Positions 23,901 through 36,521 are shown, counted from the stretch's first letter. The stretch is DNA of 64,000 nucleotides from Hanleya hanleyi (GCA_036873755.1 JAVTVY010033732.1:1-64000), one strand, 5' to 3'. Made by a program: numbers and translations. Notes: generated by a model not told the origin, from the letters alone.

Positions 23901-24369
23901 ATATCCCTTGGAGAATGTCAAATTCTTCACGTTCCATTTGAATTCCCTCTTCCTCTTTCGCACGTTTCTCCTGCAGTCGTGTTTTCATTGTTGTTTCTGG
24001 AACATCTTGATTACCACTCTCATTTGAACTGCTTTGCTCTTCATTTCCTGTGTTTTCCGTAGATGTACACACAGGAAAAACAAACGCCTTGTCTAAATAC
24101 TCCTCCTTTTCGGATTTCCGTCTTCTTAATTCTGTGACTTTCTTGTAAACGCGGGTAAACTTTGTGTACAAAACTTTACAATCCGCCGATTCGGAAGTAC
24201 ATGCAATACAAATAACTGAGGGATTCGTTTTCCCAATTACTGTTTTGTACTTAGAAAGAAATCTACTGACGGTTTCTGTGAAACTACATTTTGCAGTCAG
24301 ACACTCTAAGTAATGTGCGTATACATTCCTGTTTGACAAGGGGGACGCGGCTGTCGAACAGGAGGCCAT
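20972..24369 (-). pseudogene. Decayed multi-domain transposase-like gene (RNase-H/DDE-like core, coiled coil, Tudor-like end)
   Basis: Reading starts at ATG 24369 (MASCSTAA) and ends at 20972. The frame is held in blocks: 24369-~23755, ~23755-~23525, ~23525-~22715, ~22715-20972, with frameshifts mostly at homopolymers, and in-frame stops at 22439-22441 and 21485-21487. Order: N-terminal region with VICIACTSESADC; a long charged coiled coil (24100-23400); LHTDGTTKPRRQF (candidate first Asp, near 23080); FFCKLHLLVNFAYECD (near 22700); SASERDFAILDMLMRN (candidate Glu, near 21900); a Lys/Glu-rich helix; and a C-terminal HWFDAVAL...YDLGEE...SWKFSLL block, Tudor/chromo-like. Similar multicopy proteins of unknown name occur in marine invertebrates (memory). 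Function as a transposase is inferred from motif order only. Total about 1,130 codons. Confidence 0.7.
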
Positions 24370-26164
24370 AATTATGTTCTTCAAAAGAATGGAAATTTAG
24401 TTTTAACACTGCTCAGTATCTTAGACACGGTTGTAAATATTTATACGAATTTACCAGAAGACGTCTGGGAAATATTAATTATTATTAAATGTTTTAATGT
24501 TAAAGACCTTAAATATTAATTCCGATCTTCAAATTGTTCCAGTAATTATTATCGATTACTCACCAACAATGATCCTCATTGTAAATCTTTAATAAATAAC
24601 TTTGTGTTTACTAAATCTATGACTATGTATATTAATTTTAGTAAGCCTAAATAGGGTTTTAAGCAGGGAAATATTGGCCACAAACTTCAAGAATTAAATC
24701 TAACAGGTTGCTGTTTCATGGATTATTCCATGATGCTCAAACTGAATTATCTTCTGATTTATGTAAACTCAACAATAAAACACCAATGAGTGGCAGAATA
24801 CACAACAACAACACCAACGTTAATTTGAAACGATCAACAAAGGTCCAAAATTCACTTGATGTGAAACGAAATTTTACACACACAAAAATAGATCAATCGA
24901 TAAAATCTTCCTTCTGCGCTATTTCAGCCTTATACTGGCGATTTTATGAAAATTTCAAGGAGAGAATGGGAAATCGTGTGTGTACTTGAAAATCAGCTTT
25001 TCAAGAGAACGCACAATTTCTGATTGCGTAACGGAATATTTAAATTAGAAAGTGCACGTCATCACTTTGGTAGAGTGACATTGGCGTGTTCAAAGTTCAT
25101 GCGCGCTGCAACAAGTTGCCTGCATATGTTTTGTCGATGGTCGATCGAGGGTACACTTTTCGGAAATTAAATACACCGTTGATCGTGACTGAAATCACGT
25201 ACAGTCAAATACCCATTTTACTTGAAATTGACTGAACTTTTCGAATCTGCATGATTCGTTTTTCTAGGGGATGATTTTATGCATCGAAATTGCGCCAAAT
25301 TGTCCGGCAAATTGTTTTCTCCGCGAATTTTGTCGTCAGAGACCGTTTTTCCCGTCAATATTCTATCTAAGAACTTCAACCAGACGGTATGGGATATGTT
25401 GTTTATACGTTCAGTCATTATACATGATTGTCATACATAACAACGACGGTGCCCCAGCAATATTTTCAATCTACAAAGTTCGTCGTGTTCAAACTTTCCT
25501 TGATGCGCGCTGCAACAAACATGTGTCACAGTGCGTGTTTGTTTTGATGTCGGCCGTAGGCACTTCTTTGGGAAATTAAACACACCGCCGATCGTGGGTG
25601 CAGTCAGGTAAAGTCGGTCAGTCATTTTCACTCAAAAATAACTGAATTTTTCAAATCCGTGTGATTAAAATTTCCAGCGGCAAGTTTTCTGGGCTAAAAT
25701 TGCCCAAATTTGTCCGACAAATTGCTTTTTTCTCGAGTTTTATGGTCAACATCCATTTATTTCGTGAATATTCCATCTACAAACTTCAATCACACGGCTT
25801 TCATAAATTTGGGATATGTTGATTATAAGTTCAATCAATATACATGTCTTTCATGCACAACAGCGACGGTGCCTAGCGATATTTTCAACCTAAAAATCAC
25901 CCGAAAACTTGAAAAAACTTGTGCCATCGTTCGAGGCTATGATTTTGACCCCACCACTCGGTCTTCAATCCTTCATTTCTAATCAACGACTGGTCATATT
26001 TATTCCAAACTTCAGATCTGAAAAGCCTGATAAATAAGCTTTTTAATGATATCAGCTGTCTACAGGTTTGTGTTGCTATGGAGCTGAATCTTATAGAAGT
26101 TCTGGACTGTTGTGCCGTTTTCGCTACAAAATCTAGTTGTCCCCGCTGTAGGTCACGTGGGGTA
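24370..26164. other. AT-rich flank with two diverged ~400-bp direct copies
   Basis: 25085-25430 and 25480-25850 share GATGCGCGCTGCAACAA-type, GGGAAATTAAACACACCG, TTGTCCGACAAATTG and TTCAA(C/T)CA..ACGG..GGGATATGTTG words, with much divergence. No supported gene. This may be the upstream part of the transposase-like element. Confidence 0.5.
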
Positions 26165-26470
26165 AACACTAGTATTGGCACTAAATTCAAAACGACAATC
26201 ATAGTATACATAAACATAGGTTAGTTTCCTGCAAAAGAGAAGCGGTTAACAGTTTTCACTGATGCCGGCAAGACATCATGATGCTCCAAAAATATCAAAT
26301 CCGTTTCGTTGATCAGTATTCTTAATTCATACTGACCCGAGAAACTAACCTGAAAAGCCCAGGTCAGCTCAAGCAACTCATCTGATGTTAATGGATGAGC
26401 ATTGTGGAAGCTGATGGGAGTAAACGCCTCAACATGAAGTGAACCTGGTAAATGCAAGAAAAGAAAACAG
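26165..26470 (-). mobile_element. PLE 3'-tail fragment fused to repeat B
   Basis: 26180-26330 matches the tail (AATCATAGTATACATAAACATAGG, shortened here; GAGAAGCGGTTAACAG). From 26345 it becomes repeat B (CAACTCATCTGATGTTAATG, GTAAACGCCTCAACATG). Confidence 0.7.
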
Positions 26471-26837
26471 AGAAACTGCAAGAAAATCCAAAGATGGTAT
26501 ACGTCTTGTAAACTATGCAATTGTTTAATACCTGTCCGAGCTATTCTTTTTTCACAGCAAATAATTAGTCGCCTTTTGTGAACCGTTTAATATGGAACAC
26601 CTTTATTCTCAGTTACCTTAAGTAATGTTAGATAATTTCAATTTTATTATCACAAAAGCTCTAAATAGAGGCGGATTTATGTGTTCCTCCAAGTCGGAGA
26701 TGACATATCAAATGGATAACTCGGGTACTAAAGCGTACCTGAGACACAACACATATCACGAATCGTTAGTCTTGGTATGTGCTTTTGGGATAGTTTAACC
26801 AGAAGACTATACTGTGAAGTCATGTGGCTCTGTCAGT

Positions 26838-26960
26838 ATGTCGGCACCTCTTCCCGCTTCCCTTATATGCGTTGTAATTGCCTTCGTTTTAGCTTGTGAC
26901 ATGATCGCACTCTATCCATTGTATGAAGAAATAACGTCAACAGGAAAACCTAAAGGTTGA
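26838..26960 (+). CDS. Possible small secreted-protein ORF, 40 codons (weak)
   Basis: ATG at 26838 opens a 40-codon frame beginning MSAPLPASLICVVIAFVLAC, which looks like a signal peptide, and ending in TGA. CTGTCAG directly before it could be a splice acceptor instead, making this part of an exon. No homology recognised; it could be chance. Confidence 0.15.
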   Translation: MSAPLPASLICVVIAFVLACDMIALYPLYEEITSTGKPKG

Positions 26961-26970
26961 TTTCCTTCAT

Positions 26971-29429
26971 TCCTTTTAATTAGGAATTCCAACAAAAAAA
27001 TGACAAATGCCAGTTATTATTCCTAGTGTCATATCACCAATGAAACTGGACAAAGTAGCACTGCCTTGGAAGATGCTGGATGATGGATAATATATAGTTA
27101 TCCGGCCTCGCCTGGAACCTCAGTTACCTACTCCACATTCTTACCTCTTCGGTCAGTCATTAAGAGTCAAGAGAGTCTGTGAAGATATCTGAGCAGGATC
27201 AAGTGATCATGAAAATTAGCAGCATGGGACAAATTGCATAAAAGAGTGCTACTAATGCGCCCTCATGTAATGTAGAAGAGCCTCGCTATATCTAATCTAT
27301 TCTACTAATCGGGTAGCTTAGATCCAAACGACGGAAAGATTGTGCACTTCCGGATAGAAGTGTTTTTTTAAAGAGCAATGATTGCAAGAAGCTTTCTGAC
27401 AGGATGGATTTTGGCCCATTCTGACGGGAATTCTGGTCTAGATTTGGGTGTGGATACGCCAATATGGTCTGGTCAATCAGAACGATTGATGGCTGGATCT
27501 ATCTGACCTTACAACTGATTATATTGGGTTTCTTTTTTGACTGTTATCGGGAAGATAATCCTGTCTCTCGAACCTGCTTCGTGATTAAGTCTCTCGGACA
27601 TGCTCTAACATACCTTACAAGTTTGTCCTAACTATTCTTTGAAATATCATGTCGCTGTATTTACTGGCTGCAACAATCAAGAAACTACTGTCTTTCGGGG
27701 ATCATCCTGGAACAAGTGACAATTATTTAGTAAGACAGTTGTATGAGCATGGGGAAAATTGGCAAAAACGTGACAATATGACAACATACATTATGGTTAC
27801 TAGTTAGGTGGCTTAGTGCTACTTGTAGGAGTGGGACACGCCAGACGAAAGTGTCATTTTCAGTGTTGATCTATAAGTGCATGGGTTCGAAGTGCCTGAA
27901 GACTAATGGCCGCAAGCTTAATTTCCTAGGAAATGGATTTTAACGATACCTTACCGAGGGTGCAGCGACAGGAGGAGCATACCCTGACTACCAAACCCTC
28001 CAACAAACTGCCGAATGGCTGAATCTTTCACATCTAATAACTCATTGCATAGAACTCATTTTAGCCTAATGTCAAGCCCAAGAATGTTAGGATCATGGTC
28101 AAATTCTAAATTACGACAATTAGACGTTCTCTAATATTTGCCTTTCACACAGATTCCAATATTTCATCCCAAAAGTGATTACACTATTCTGACTTAATCT
28201 TTGTGTCGTCCTAAAAACACTGATAAGTGTGTAGTAAAATTGTTCTGAATCAAGCAGTGGTGTCCACAAAATCACTTGTGCCCTACAGTCAATAACGGAT
28301 TACATTAGATCAGATCCAAGTCTCGAAGAATCCTAGTACCCTAGAACCCCAGTCTTAATTCACTTTCATTCGCAGATAATTCTAGACTCCATATATTTAC
28401 TTAAATATTTTACAACGTGGTTTACAAATTATGGATACTTTATTTGGGGAGATCGGATATGTAAATATCGTAACTGATGGGACATATTTGAAACACTTCA
28501 GATAATAAGAATATATACTAATCCCCTGAAATAAGCGAGATGAAATACTTTGTTTTTTTGGGTCCCGTAGCTCAGCATGCCTTCGTGGACCGAACTGGTC
28601 AGTTGAAAACTTTTGTGACCAAATCAATTGTAGCCCACCCTATCCAATGTCCGACAAAATCATATTCAGTGTTGGCAAACTGTGGCATCGACTGTCAACT
28701 CCCTAATCGACAGCCTTGTAAGCGATAACATAGCATGGTGGTAAAAATATAGAACGGCGTAATCTGTCAAGAAATCATTTGATATTCTGACATTGTACCC
28801 AAATGACACCCAGTGACCACGTATGATCATGAAGTGTTATGTTTTAAATGTCGAAGTGAGCAGCAGAATAAGTTTGGAAGAGATATTACAGCTATACACA
28901 CCATCAGATGTAAACTGTGAGTGAGAAGTGTATGCGATACGTTAAATTTGGAAGAATGTGAAACATTATTACAAGTACATGTAAATTGAGCGTTACTATT
29001 CAGAAACGTCCCAACTAATGACTACGCATCTGTAAAGTGGGTGAAAACTTTCATGATTATATGTGGAATAAATCCACAGATAGAAGCTGATTGGGATAAT
29101 GTGACATTGACCATGTGACTATAATGAGTTTTGGAACTTCATGATGTCTTGTCGTATACAATATAGGAAGTCTGGTTCTTTATGCTAAGGCTTTTACTGT
29201 ATAATTCAGTAGAGTAAAAAACTTGTTGAATTAAAGCAGTTGAAATGGTATAAGATACGTAGATAAAAACAGATAAAAAGGTTCAATTGAAAGAACTGTG
29301 GTGAAAAAAAAATGTTCAACGCAAATGTAGGTAAGAAGACGCATAACGCACGAAGACATGAATAAATGATTAGTCCTTATACGACACACTCTGTAATCCT
29401 CGTGTTACGACTAATAGTTTTAATGAGTT
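26971..29429. other. Unannotated spacer
   Basis: No gene, RNA or repeat I can support. An open stretch at 28571-28718 has AG/GTAAGC borders but no recognisable product. Confidence 0.4.
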
Positions 29430-30510
29430 CAATGCCGACTTGGGGAAACAATGGAAGATCGCACTTGAGATGGCGTTTCGCCCACTTGCGCCTACAGGTG
29501 GCGCCACCTGGTGTTAAAATCAAAATTTGTTTTCGGCCATTAACTTGAGAACTGCTCATCGGAATCTCCTCAAATTTAGCATGCATGTACTATGCCAGGA
29601 GATGTTGGGTTTGATTGCATTTCGCTCATCGGAATTTGGAAACATCCGAAATTTGTTACCGGGCAATAATTTGACAACTGCTCATAAAAACAAAATTTGT
29701 TTTCGGCCATTAAACTGAGAACTGCTCATCAGGTTCTTCTTAAATTTGGTATGAATATACCATGATATAAGATGTCGCTTGGGATTGCCTTTCGCCCACT
29801 TGCGCCTTTCAGGTGACACCACCTCGTGGCAAAATCTAAAGTTTATTTCGCTCTTCGGATTCTTCTCCAATTTGGTATGCAGATACCATGCCATGAGATT
29901 CCCTTGGGATTGTATTTCGCCCGCTTCTACCTACAGGTGACGACACGTGGTGGAAAAATCAAAATTTGTTTTCGGCCATTAACTTGAGAACTGCTCACCG
30001 GAATCTCCTTAAATTCAGCATGCATGTTCCATGCCAGGAGATTTGATTGCCTTTTGCTCACTTGTACTTATATGTGGCGCCACCTGGTGGCAAAATACCA
30101 AATTTGTTTCCGGGTAATAATTTGACCATTGCTCATCGGAATTTGGAAACATCCGAAATTTGTTTCCGGGCAATAATTTGACAACTGCTCATCGGATTCT
30201 TCTCAAATTTGGTATTCATATGCCATAAGATTTCGCTTGAGATTGTGTTTAGCACACTTGTGCCTTTAGGTGTCGACACATGCTGACAAATTCTAAATTT
30301 GGTTTCCGGGCAATAAGTTGAAGACCCCTCTTCAGATTCTTCCCAAAGTTCGTATGCTGATACTCGTTTTGCCCACTTGCTCCTACAAATTTAAAATTTG
30401 CTTTTCGCGCAGTAGGTTAAGGACGCCTTCAGATTTTAGTCAAATTTGGATTGCAGATAATATGCCTTGAGATGTCGCTTGGGATTGCATCTCATTTACA
30501 TAATTGCCAT
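29430..30510. repeat. Degenerate ~170-bp tandem repeat
   Basis: Units share TTTGTTTTCGGCCATTAACT, GAGAACTGCTCATCGGAAT, ATGCCAGGAGAT and TTTCGCCCACTTGCGCCTAC, with GGTGGCGCCACCTGG-like words. About six diverged copies. Confidence 0.75.
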
Positions 30511-30732
30511 GTTTCAATGTATGGAAGCTATATTACAGTAGCAATCAAGTCATTCAGTCAGCCATTCTGAGTTGGTCTTAAAACTTGGAGAGGCAGAAAG
30601 ACTCTTCCGCATCCAACGCCTATGAAGTAACAGTTGCCTCCCTCATGTATATCCCCTGAGACCAACAATATATTGCTGCCATTTGGAAATGAGAGCCTAC
30701 TTCGTAGGAATTTTGTGCTTATTCTGTTATAT

Positions 30733-30795
30733 GGAATCTTGAATTCTTTAATGGACGACAGCTGAATATTAAATGACGAGACACTTGTATTTTAC
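30733..30795 (+). mobile_element. PLE 3'-tail end fragment, + strand
   Basis: ATATGGAATCTTGAATTCTT then TAATGGACGACAGCTGAATA matches the tail's last 60 bp in the direct orientation. Confidence 0.6.
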
Positions 30796-30899
30796 TCCCA
30801 AACCTGCACACTGATCTTGACAGTTTTATAAAAATAACCTTTCCAGCTTTACAATACCGCCAAGGAAGAAAAGTTAATGCCTTCAAATTGCGACTCTGA

Positions 30900-32540
30900 A
30901 ACTCGGCTCGGTCAAAATGGCATTCTCCGAAATTGCCGTCCTATATCGACGCTCAATTAATGAGGATTGCTTTGAAGTCTCACTTTACAATGGCGAAAGA
31001 GTGTCTCTCTACACTTTCACTCATCAAAGTCTCCTCCCAACTGACGTCTGACACATCGTTGCTCTACAAAACCAACCAGTTCTCCAATATCGCTCAAGAA
31101 AAGAGAAACGTTTCAAACTGCGGATCTACTGCCACCCAGGAGATATGTTTTTCTTCCAAAGAGACTTCCAAGAAAACGAGAATAGCTCCATGGTGCCGTT
31201 CTGCAACCCCATTCTACAAAAGACCTGTTGTAGGAGATCTTTTCCCCAAAGAAAACGATCGGCTTCAGAGTGTTCCTACAACACCGCTAAATTTCTCAAA
31301 TGCCATTCTACAACTCCGATCCGGAAAAGAGAATGTTTTCAAAGAGTGGTTCTAGAACTCGATAACTGAAAAACGATAACTGCTTGCAAAGTAGTGCTCC
31401 CCAACGCCTCTGGGGAAAGATGATCTTCTTCCATTCTACAAAGCCTTCCAGGAACAGATAATTGTCAAAAGTATAGAATACTGCCTGACAGAGAAGTGTC
31501 TTCGCCCCAAAATACCGCTCTACAGCGCCGCTAAGAGAAGATGCCGCGAGGAGAGAAGGGTCTTCGCCCGAACTGCATTCTACAACCCCACTCAAGAGAA
31601 AAGAATAGCTCCGAAGTCTAATGTCACAACGCCGCTTAGACACACGGGTACTGTGCCTAAAGCGCCACTTTAGGACCTCGCTTTAATAAGAAACGAGAAT
31701 TGGTTTAAAATATCGCCCCACAACGCCTTAACAGTACCTGGCGTGGAGGTTGGGGGGGGGGCGGCGAAATTACCCCCCCCCCCCTTATTACTTTCTGCGC
31801 TATCTCCGAAACGACAAAAAATGGAGAGCTGAAACTCCTTGAATTTATATTATTATATTAGGGTCATTTTGAGCCTATTTGCATTGCATAACCCCCCGAG
31901 CAGAGGATCATGGGTAAATTCAAGATGGCGGCCACGTGGTGTATCAGAAAAGTGACGTTTTTGTCATATTTCTTCAAAATTTCTGCTCTTCCGCAATGAA
32001 AAGTGGGCAAAAACTATTTTATTTCACATCACACTAATATTTACTAATTTATCATGCAGTTTTTGCGGAGAAATTGCATAAATAAAGAAATCTTAAAATC
32101 CGACCAAAAGATGCCGTTTTGGGGAATGACGTAACTGTGACGTCATCGAAGCGGCCATCTTGGATTTTTTTTTTTTTACATTTTCTGGTAGAGCTTGACC
32201 CAAGGTTATAGTGTGGTAAGTTTCAGCCCCTAGCTCAAGGGGTAAGAAAAATAATTAGAGTGGCATTTCGGCCCCCCAGGCCAGGATAGGTCCCAAAAAG
32301 CCAGGCCAGATAGAGTTAATGGCTCTCAATGCGCCGTTCTAGAAAGTGTCGCTCCACAATTCCTCCAAGAAGTGAATTGCCACAAAGACCCATTCTACAA
32401 CACCGTTCAAGGAAATCTGTTATAAAATATCTCTACAGAAAAATAAATAAATCAAGGATATTCCAAAGTCACACTCTATAAAGAAGATGTTACACAATAT
32501 CGTCCAAGAACAGGGATGTTTCCTTTGGAACGTATAGTTT
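30900..32540. repeat. Degenerate ~55-60-bp tandem repeat, interrupted by a MITE
   Basis: Recurring words CCATTCTACAAC(G/A)CCGCT, CAAGAAAAGAGAA and CTTC(G/C)(A/C)CC. The open frame at 30933-31355 is a product of the repeat. The MITE at 31728-32319 splits the array. Confidence 0.65.
31728..32319. mobile_element. piggyBac-like MITE, third copy
   Basis: TTAA (31728-31731) + CAGTACCTGGCGTGG, and CCAGGCCAGATAGAG + TTAA (32316-32319). The inner sequence is the reverse complement of 16093-16548. A second end-like CCAGGCCAGGATAGG lies at 32278-32292. Contains CTGTGACGTCATCG. Confidence 0.85.
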
Positions 32541-33320
32541 GTGTGGTTATCAAGGTTCAGTTCTCAACATCAACGTATGGTCGTAAGTTTCAATTATGCT
32601 GACGGCTATATTTTATAATCATTCACGTGTTTCATCGTTATAGTTGACTGCCTCATTTTTAGCCTCTAGGTACTGGTAAAAAGAGCAGGTCGAGATGGCG
32701 ACCGAGGTAGTAGAACTGCTACATATTTGTACGGTACAACTCTGGTAAAATCTGTCCATGGCGATCTTGGTCCGCTAGTTTGGTAAGTTTAAATCACTCT
32801 TAATTTGCAAAAATAATCTACTGTTGTAAGATTCAGTAATTATAGGTTATACTGGACTATGAATATGTTGAATAAGCTGAGCAATGGCGACGCGAGGTTG
32901 GCCCATGTTGGTTAACCTCAGCATGGACGACGCGAGGATGCCCCATGTTGAATACAAACGTCTAGTCCGCCAGTCAATATTCATGCAATTATAGGTTATG
33001 TTGGACGGTGTGTATGTGGAATAACCTGCGCAAGAGCAAGAGGCGGTTGGCCCATGTTATATACAAAGGTTTAGTCCATCATTCAATATTAATTCAGTCA
33101 TAAGTATGCTGGACGGTGAATAACATTTGAAACACAATACTGAATACCTGTCGTTTTTCTGAAAGTGGAAGTGACGTAATGTAGCATTTTATACAGTACA
33201 CAAATAGTAATCAACACTTCAAAAAACACTTGGTACACGTTGTACAGTAAACAAAATTACTAGCTTTCGGGAAAAGACTATTCCCATAATCGGGAAAAGT
33301 GTCAACTGTAAAGTCAGGGA
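32541..33320. repeat. Diverged ~100-bp direct repeats
   Basis: GGTTGGCCCATGTT, ACAAACGTCTAGTCC/ACAAAGGTTTAGTCC and TATAGGTTATACTGGAC recur at 32840-33115 in two to three copies. No gene seen. Confidence 0.5.
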
Positions 33321-33404
33321 TATTCTAACAGGAGAGAGAGATAGAATTAAGGTTTAACGTCGCGTTCAGCAATATTTCAGCTGTATAGCTACTATTCTAA
33401 CAGG
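33321..33404 (-). mobile_element. 60-bp truncated SINE tail with 12-bp target-site duplication
   Basis: TATTCTAACAGG is exact at 33321-33332 and 33393-33404. Between: AGAGAGAGATAGAATTAAGG and TTTAACGTCGCGTTCAGCAA, then TATTTCAGCTGTATAGC, the reverse of the SINE 3' end. Confidence 0.9.
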
Positions 33405-34139
33405 TATGTATACAATGAATGCAGTATCAGTATTCATCAGCATAAAGCCATAGCTGTATTTAGCGTTTATGGATATTATTTTTTCTTCCTTTTCTCGTGT
33501 TCTATGGACCATTTTGTCTGAAATAAAGGTTATTATTAAAACCGAACAAAATCGTGAATTTAAATGATTTTTTTAAGCGCTTCAACATCCCGTGTAAAAT
33601 AGAGATTTTCTCGTCAAGTCTGGCTTTGACCCATTTTTGTTTTCAAGCCCGTAGGTTCTAAATTAATGTTGCATGACGGCATGAACTACATCCGTCTTGT
33701 GCACGAGTGCTTGGTTAGTAAGTTTGTTGGCTCTCTCGCCTTAATATGTTCACATTTTGCCTAGGGCAATTTGTCTTATGACAAACAATGCTCCTTCAAC
33801 ACAGAATAATCCAGCCAGTTAATCTGATGTAAATCCCGTCGTTAGTTTCACCTTCGAACACCTACATGTAAACTATTAAATCTGCTAGGCTAGGTCGGTA
33901 TGAGTTTTCATAACTACATGTATGTAACCGCGTAGAGATAGAGATACAATTTATACATCATTTTGGTATTGATCCGTACTTTGGATAGGGCTCCGGGCGC
34001 TTCTTCGTCATTGATATTATCTCAAACTAATGCAGAAACTGCTATGTACATGTAGATGTATAGGGATATCCAGGCATGTTGCAACACCTGATGTCCCAGG
34101 CCCTCTAGACTGGGCTGTGTTGACACAATCTGTCCTTCA
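33405..34139. other. Unannotated spacer
   Basis: Nothing recognised. Confidence 0.4.
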
Positions 34140-34400
34140 AGATCATGAGCGTCTGGTCCGTGATTCATTATCCAGACGTCGTCCAGCAAAAAATCTCCGC
34201 GTCCATAATATAAATACCTATTCCATATTCCATGTATCAGCATTAGCACCAAATAAAAAAACAATCATAGTAAACATGAACATAGGCTAGTTTCCTGCAA
34301 GCGAGAAGCGGTCAGCAGTTTTCAATGATGCCCGTATCATGATATTCCAAAAATATCAAATCCATATCGCTGATCAGTTATCTTAATCCATGATATTCGT
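34140..34400 (-). mobile_element. PLE 3'-tail fragment
   Basis: GAGCGTCTGGTCCGTGATTC, CGCGTCCATAATATAAATAC, GAGAAGCGGTCAGCAG and the ATATCGCTGATCAG word match other tails. Confidence 0.8.
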
Positions 34401-35354
34401 TGTTGCAAACTGTTGCAACGTTCTCCGACATGGGTAACTTGTAATACGTGATGGGGTAAATTGAAAACAGGCTTCGTTTTTAATATAGCTGAAGTATTTG
34501 CATATTGGGTTTATATTTCTCCTGCAACGAACAGTGACATATATATCCCTGATTTCTAAAAATAGAAATTTCCACATCATATAGCAATGAAAAATTAAAC
34601 CAAGAAAGAACTTTCTAGTGAAATGCCTCGTGGACTATTTCGCGAATATCTACCTTTCATAGCGTGTTAGCGAAGCCATCTATCACTTTTGTATCTATGA
34701 AATGGAAACCCATACTGTTTCGAATTTGTCCTTTGAGATAACAACCTGACCAATGCTGGGTGTTGCAACGTGCCCCATCAATACTCTGGTCAACAAATGA
34801 TCCTTATTCATCTCCATTCGTTCTATTCATCCCGACCAGATATGGAATTTTAACCACAATGATCAATTACATCAGTACCAAAGATAAAGGATAAAGTTGA
34901 AGGAAAGAAAAATAGCGTTTGCGGGAATAACGCGAAGAATATTAAATCAAATAATCCACCTTGACCGCGAAAATACATACTGCTCAGCTCTAGCAGAGAC
35001 AGCAACCATATTGCTGGCGAGTCTATCATACTCGCTTTTCTTAACCTTACTCTGGATTTCTTCCTGTACGTGTATGATAAGCAAATCGATATCACCGAAC
35101 ACCTCGTGGAGTATGTGCGCAATATTGACCCGACACAGCCCCGTCCGGCTGTCAATTATCTGTCCCGTACTGGATGGGGAAAATTTAAACGGATGCTGAG
35201 TGATGAATTTATACGTCCGTCACGGCTCCTTCTTTGCTCAATTGGCTCAGCTGAATGGATTCCGATCTATGGTCTAACTTCGAACTTAACCTTCAAAGCG
35301 ACATTGGAAGACGCACTGACAGAAAAGAAGTTCTACCCCGTTACAAGTAAAGGA

Positions 35355-35486
35355 TAGATCCCAATACACTCATCAGTCATCGTCATGAAGCGCTGTGAGA
35401 ATGTGTTGGAAATGTTGTACTAGATCCCAATACACTCATCAGTCATCGTCATGAAGCGCTGTGAGAATGTGTTGGAAATGTTGTAC
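35355..35486. repeat. Perfect 66-bp tandem duplication
   Basis: The 66 bp starting TAGATCCCAATACACTC at 35355 repeat without a change at 35421-35486. It lies inside the Polinton-type remnant region. Confidence 0.95.
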
Positions 35487-35589
35487 TAGTCTCGCACAGT
35501 ATGGTGTGGTGAACGCCCTCTAGCGACTATAGCTACCAAACCTCATTCTTCGATCCCAAGGCCAAACCTGATTAGAAATCCAAGACGTC

Positions 35590-35800
35590 TATAGTTTACA
35601 TCGAGCTGCTCGGCGCCATTTTCCACCTACATGGGTGATCCTATAGCCATTGGCAAGCCGATTTGGTATATATGAGTGCGTTTGCTAAACACAATGATGG
35701 CAACCGGTATATCTTGACGTGCATCGATATCCTTGCATCGAGTCGAGCCAATCCGGACCAAAACGGAGGAGAATCTCGTGGCTAACTTCACTGAAGCAGA
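35590..35800 (+). pseudogene. Decayed integrase (Polinton/Maverick-type, tentative)
   Basis: Frame pieces LHRAARRHFPPTWVI, then HWQADLVYMSAFAKHNDGN and RYILTCIDILASS, then after a shift TKTEENLVANFTEA. This is the start of an rve integrase core: WQADLV carries the first catalytic Asp, and the FAKHNDGxRYILTCID pattern is that of Polinton-type or related integrases (memory). Frameshifts and a stop interrupt it. The second Asp and the Glu were not found after 35850, so only a fragment remains. Surrounding sequence (34870-36050) may be more of the same element but shows no other clear domain. Confidence 0.6.
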
Positions 35801-36521
35801 TGTTCACTCGGATCTTTTACTCCTGGGACTGATTTTCCAAAAGTCCTTAAAATGTGTTTTCACCGCACCTACTTTACAACTTATGTTTATTGGTCTTATC
35901 TTTTTAACTCTGAAGTGAAGATTTCGAAATATTAACCAAATTTGAAGTGTCCGTTCTACCTGAAAAATAGCTGTTATCATGGAAGTTCTGCATACAATGG
36001 TGAAATGAGAGGAGAACGTGAAATATGTTATAAAGCAATAATTTCTCAACCAATCTATCCTAAATTTTACCAGTGGTACAATAAGACAGTCAAAAATGCT
36101 TCATGATTCAAATCAACATAACGAAGTTCAAATCTGATGATTCACTACATTTTCTTGAAAATTGACAAATTACATACTGATCCGTTTGCACACATATGTA
36201 CAATCACGTAAAATAGAGATGTGCCAGATATTTGAGAACGATCGATATATGCATTTGTGCACCATTTCCCCTATCTGAAAAGGTCACCATTAATATTCAG
36301 GGATCCGGCATCCTCTTGAGATAAAAAATATATTTTGATCTTCTAGACAGCCGTAAGCAAGGACGTCCTATCAACAAACATAACATATATTAAACGCAAT
36401 ATTAAAAGGATGGTAGACAACGATGCCGGAGAACTGATAAGAATACATATGACCCACAGATAAATATACTGATTTCATGTTTATAAAACATCACAAGAAC
36501 CAAATATGATCCTTGTGATGA

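Noticed and set aside
28571..28718. Possible exon with AG and GTAAGC borders
   Set aside because: Encoded peptide not recognised and no adjoining exon found.
30933..31355. 140-codon plus-strand open frame
   Set aside because: It lies across a degenerate ~55-60-bp repeat; its length comes from the repeat composition and no homology is recognised.
34850..35357. Overlapping open frames on both strands
   Set aside because: No clear domain. They may belong to the decayed Polinton-type element but nothing specific is visible.
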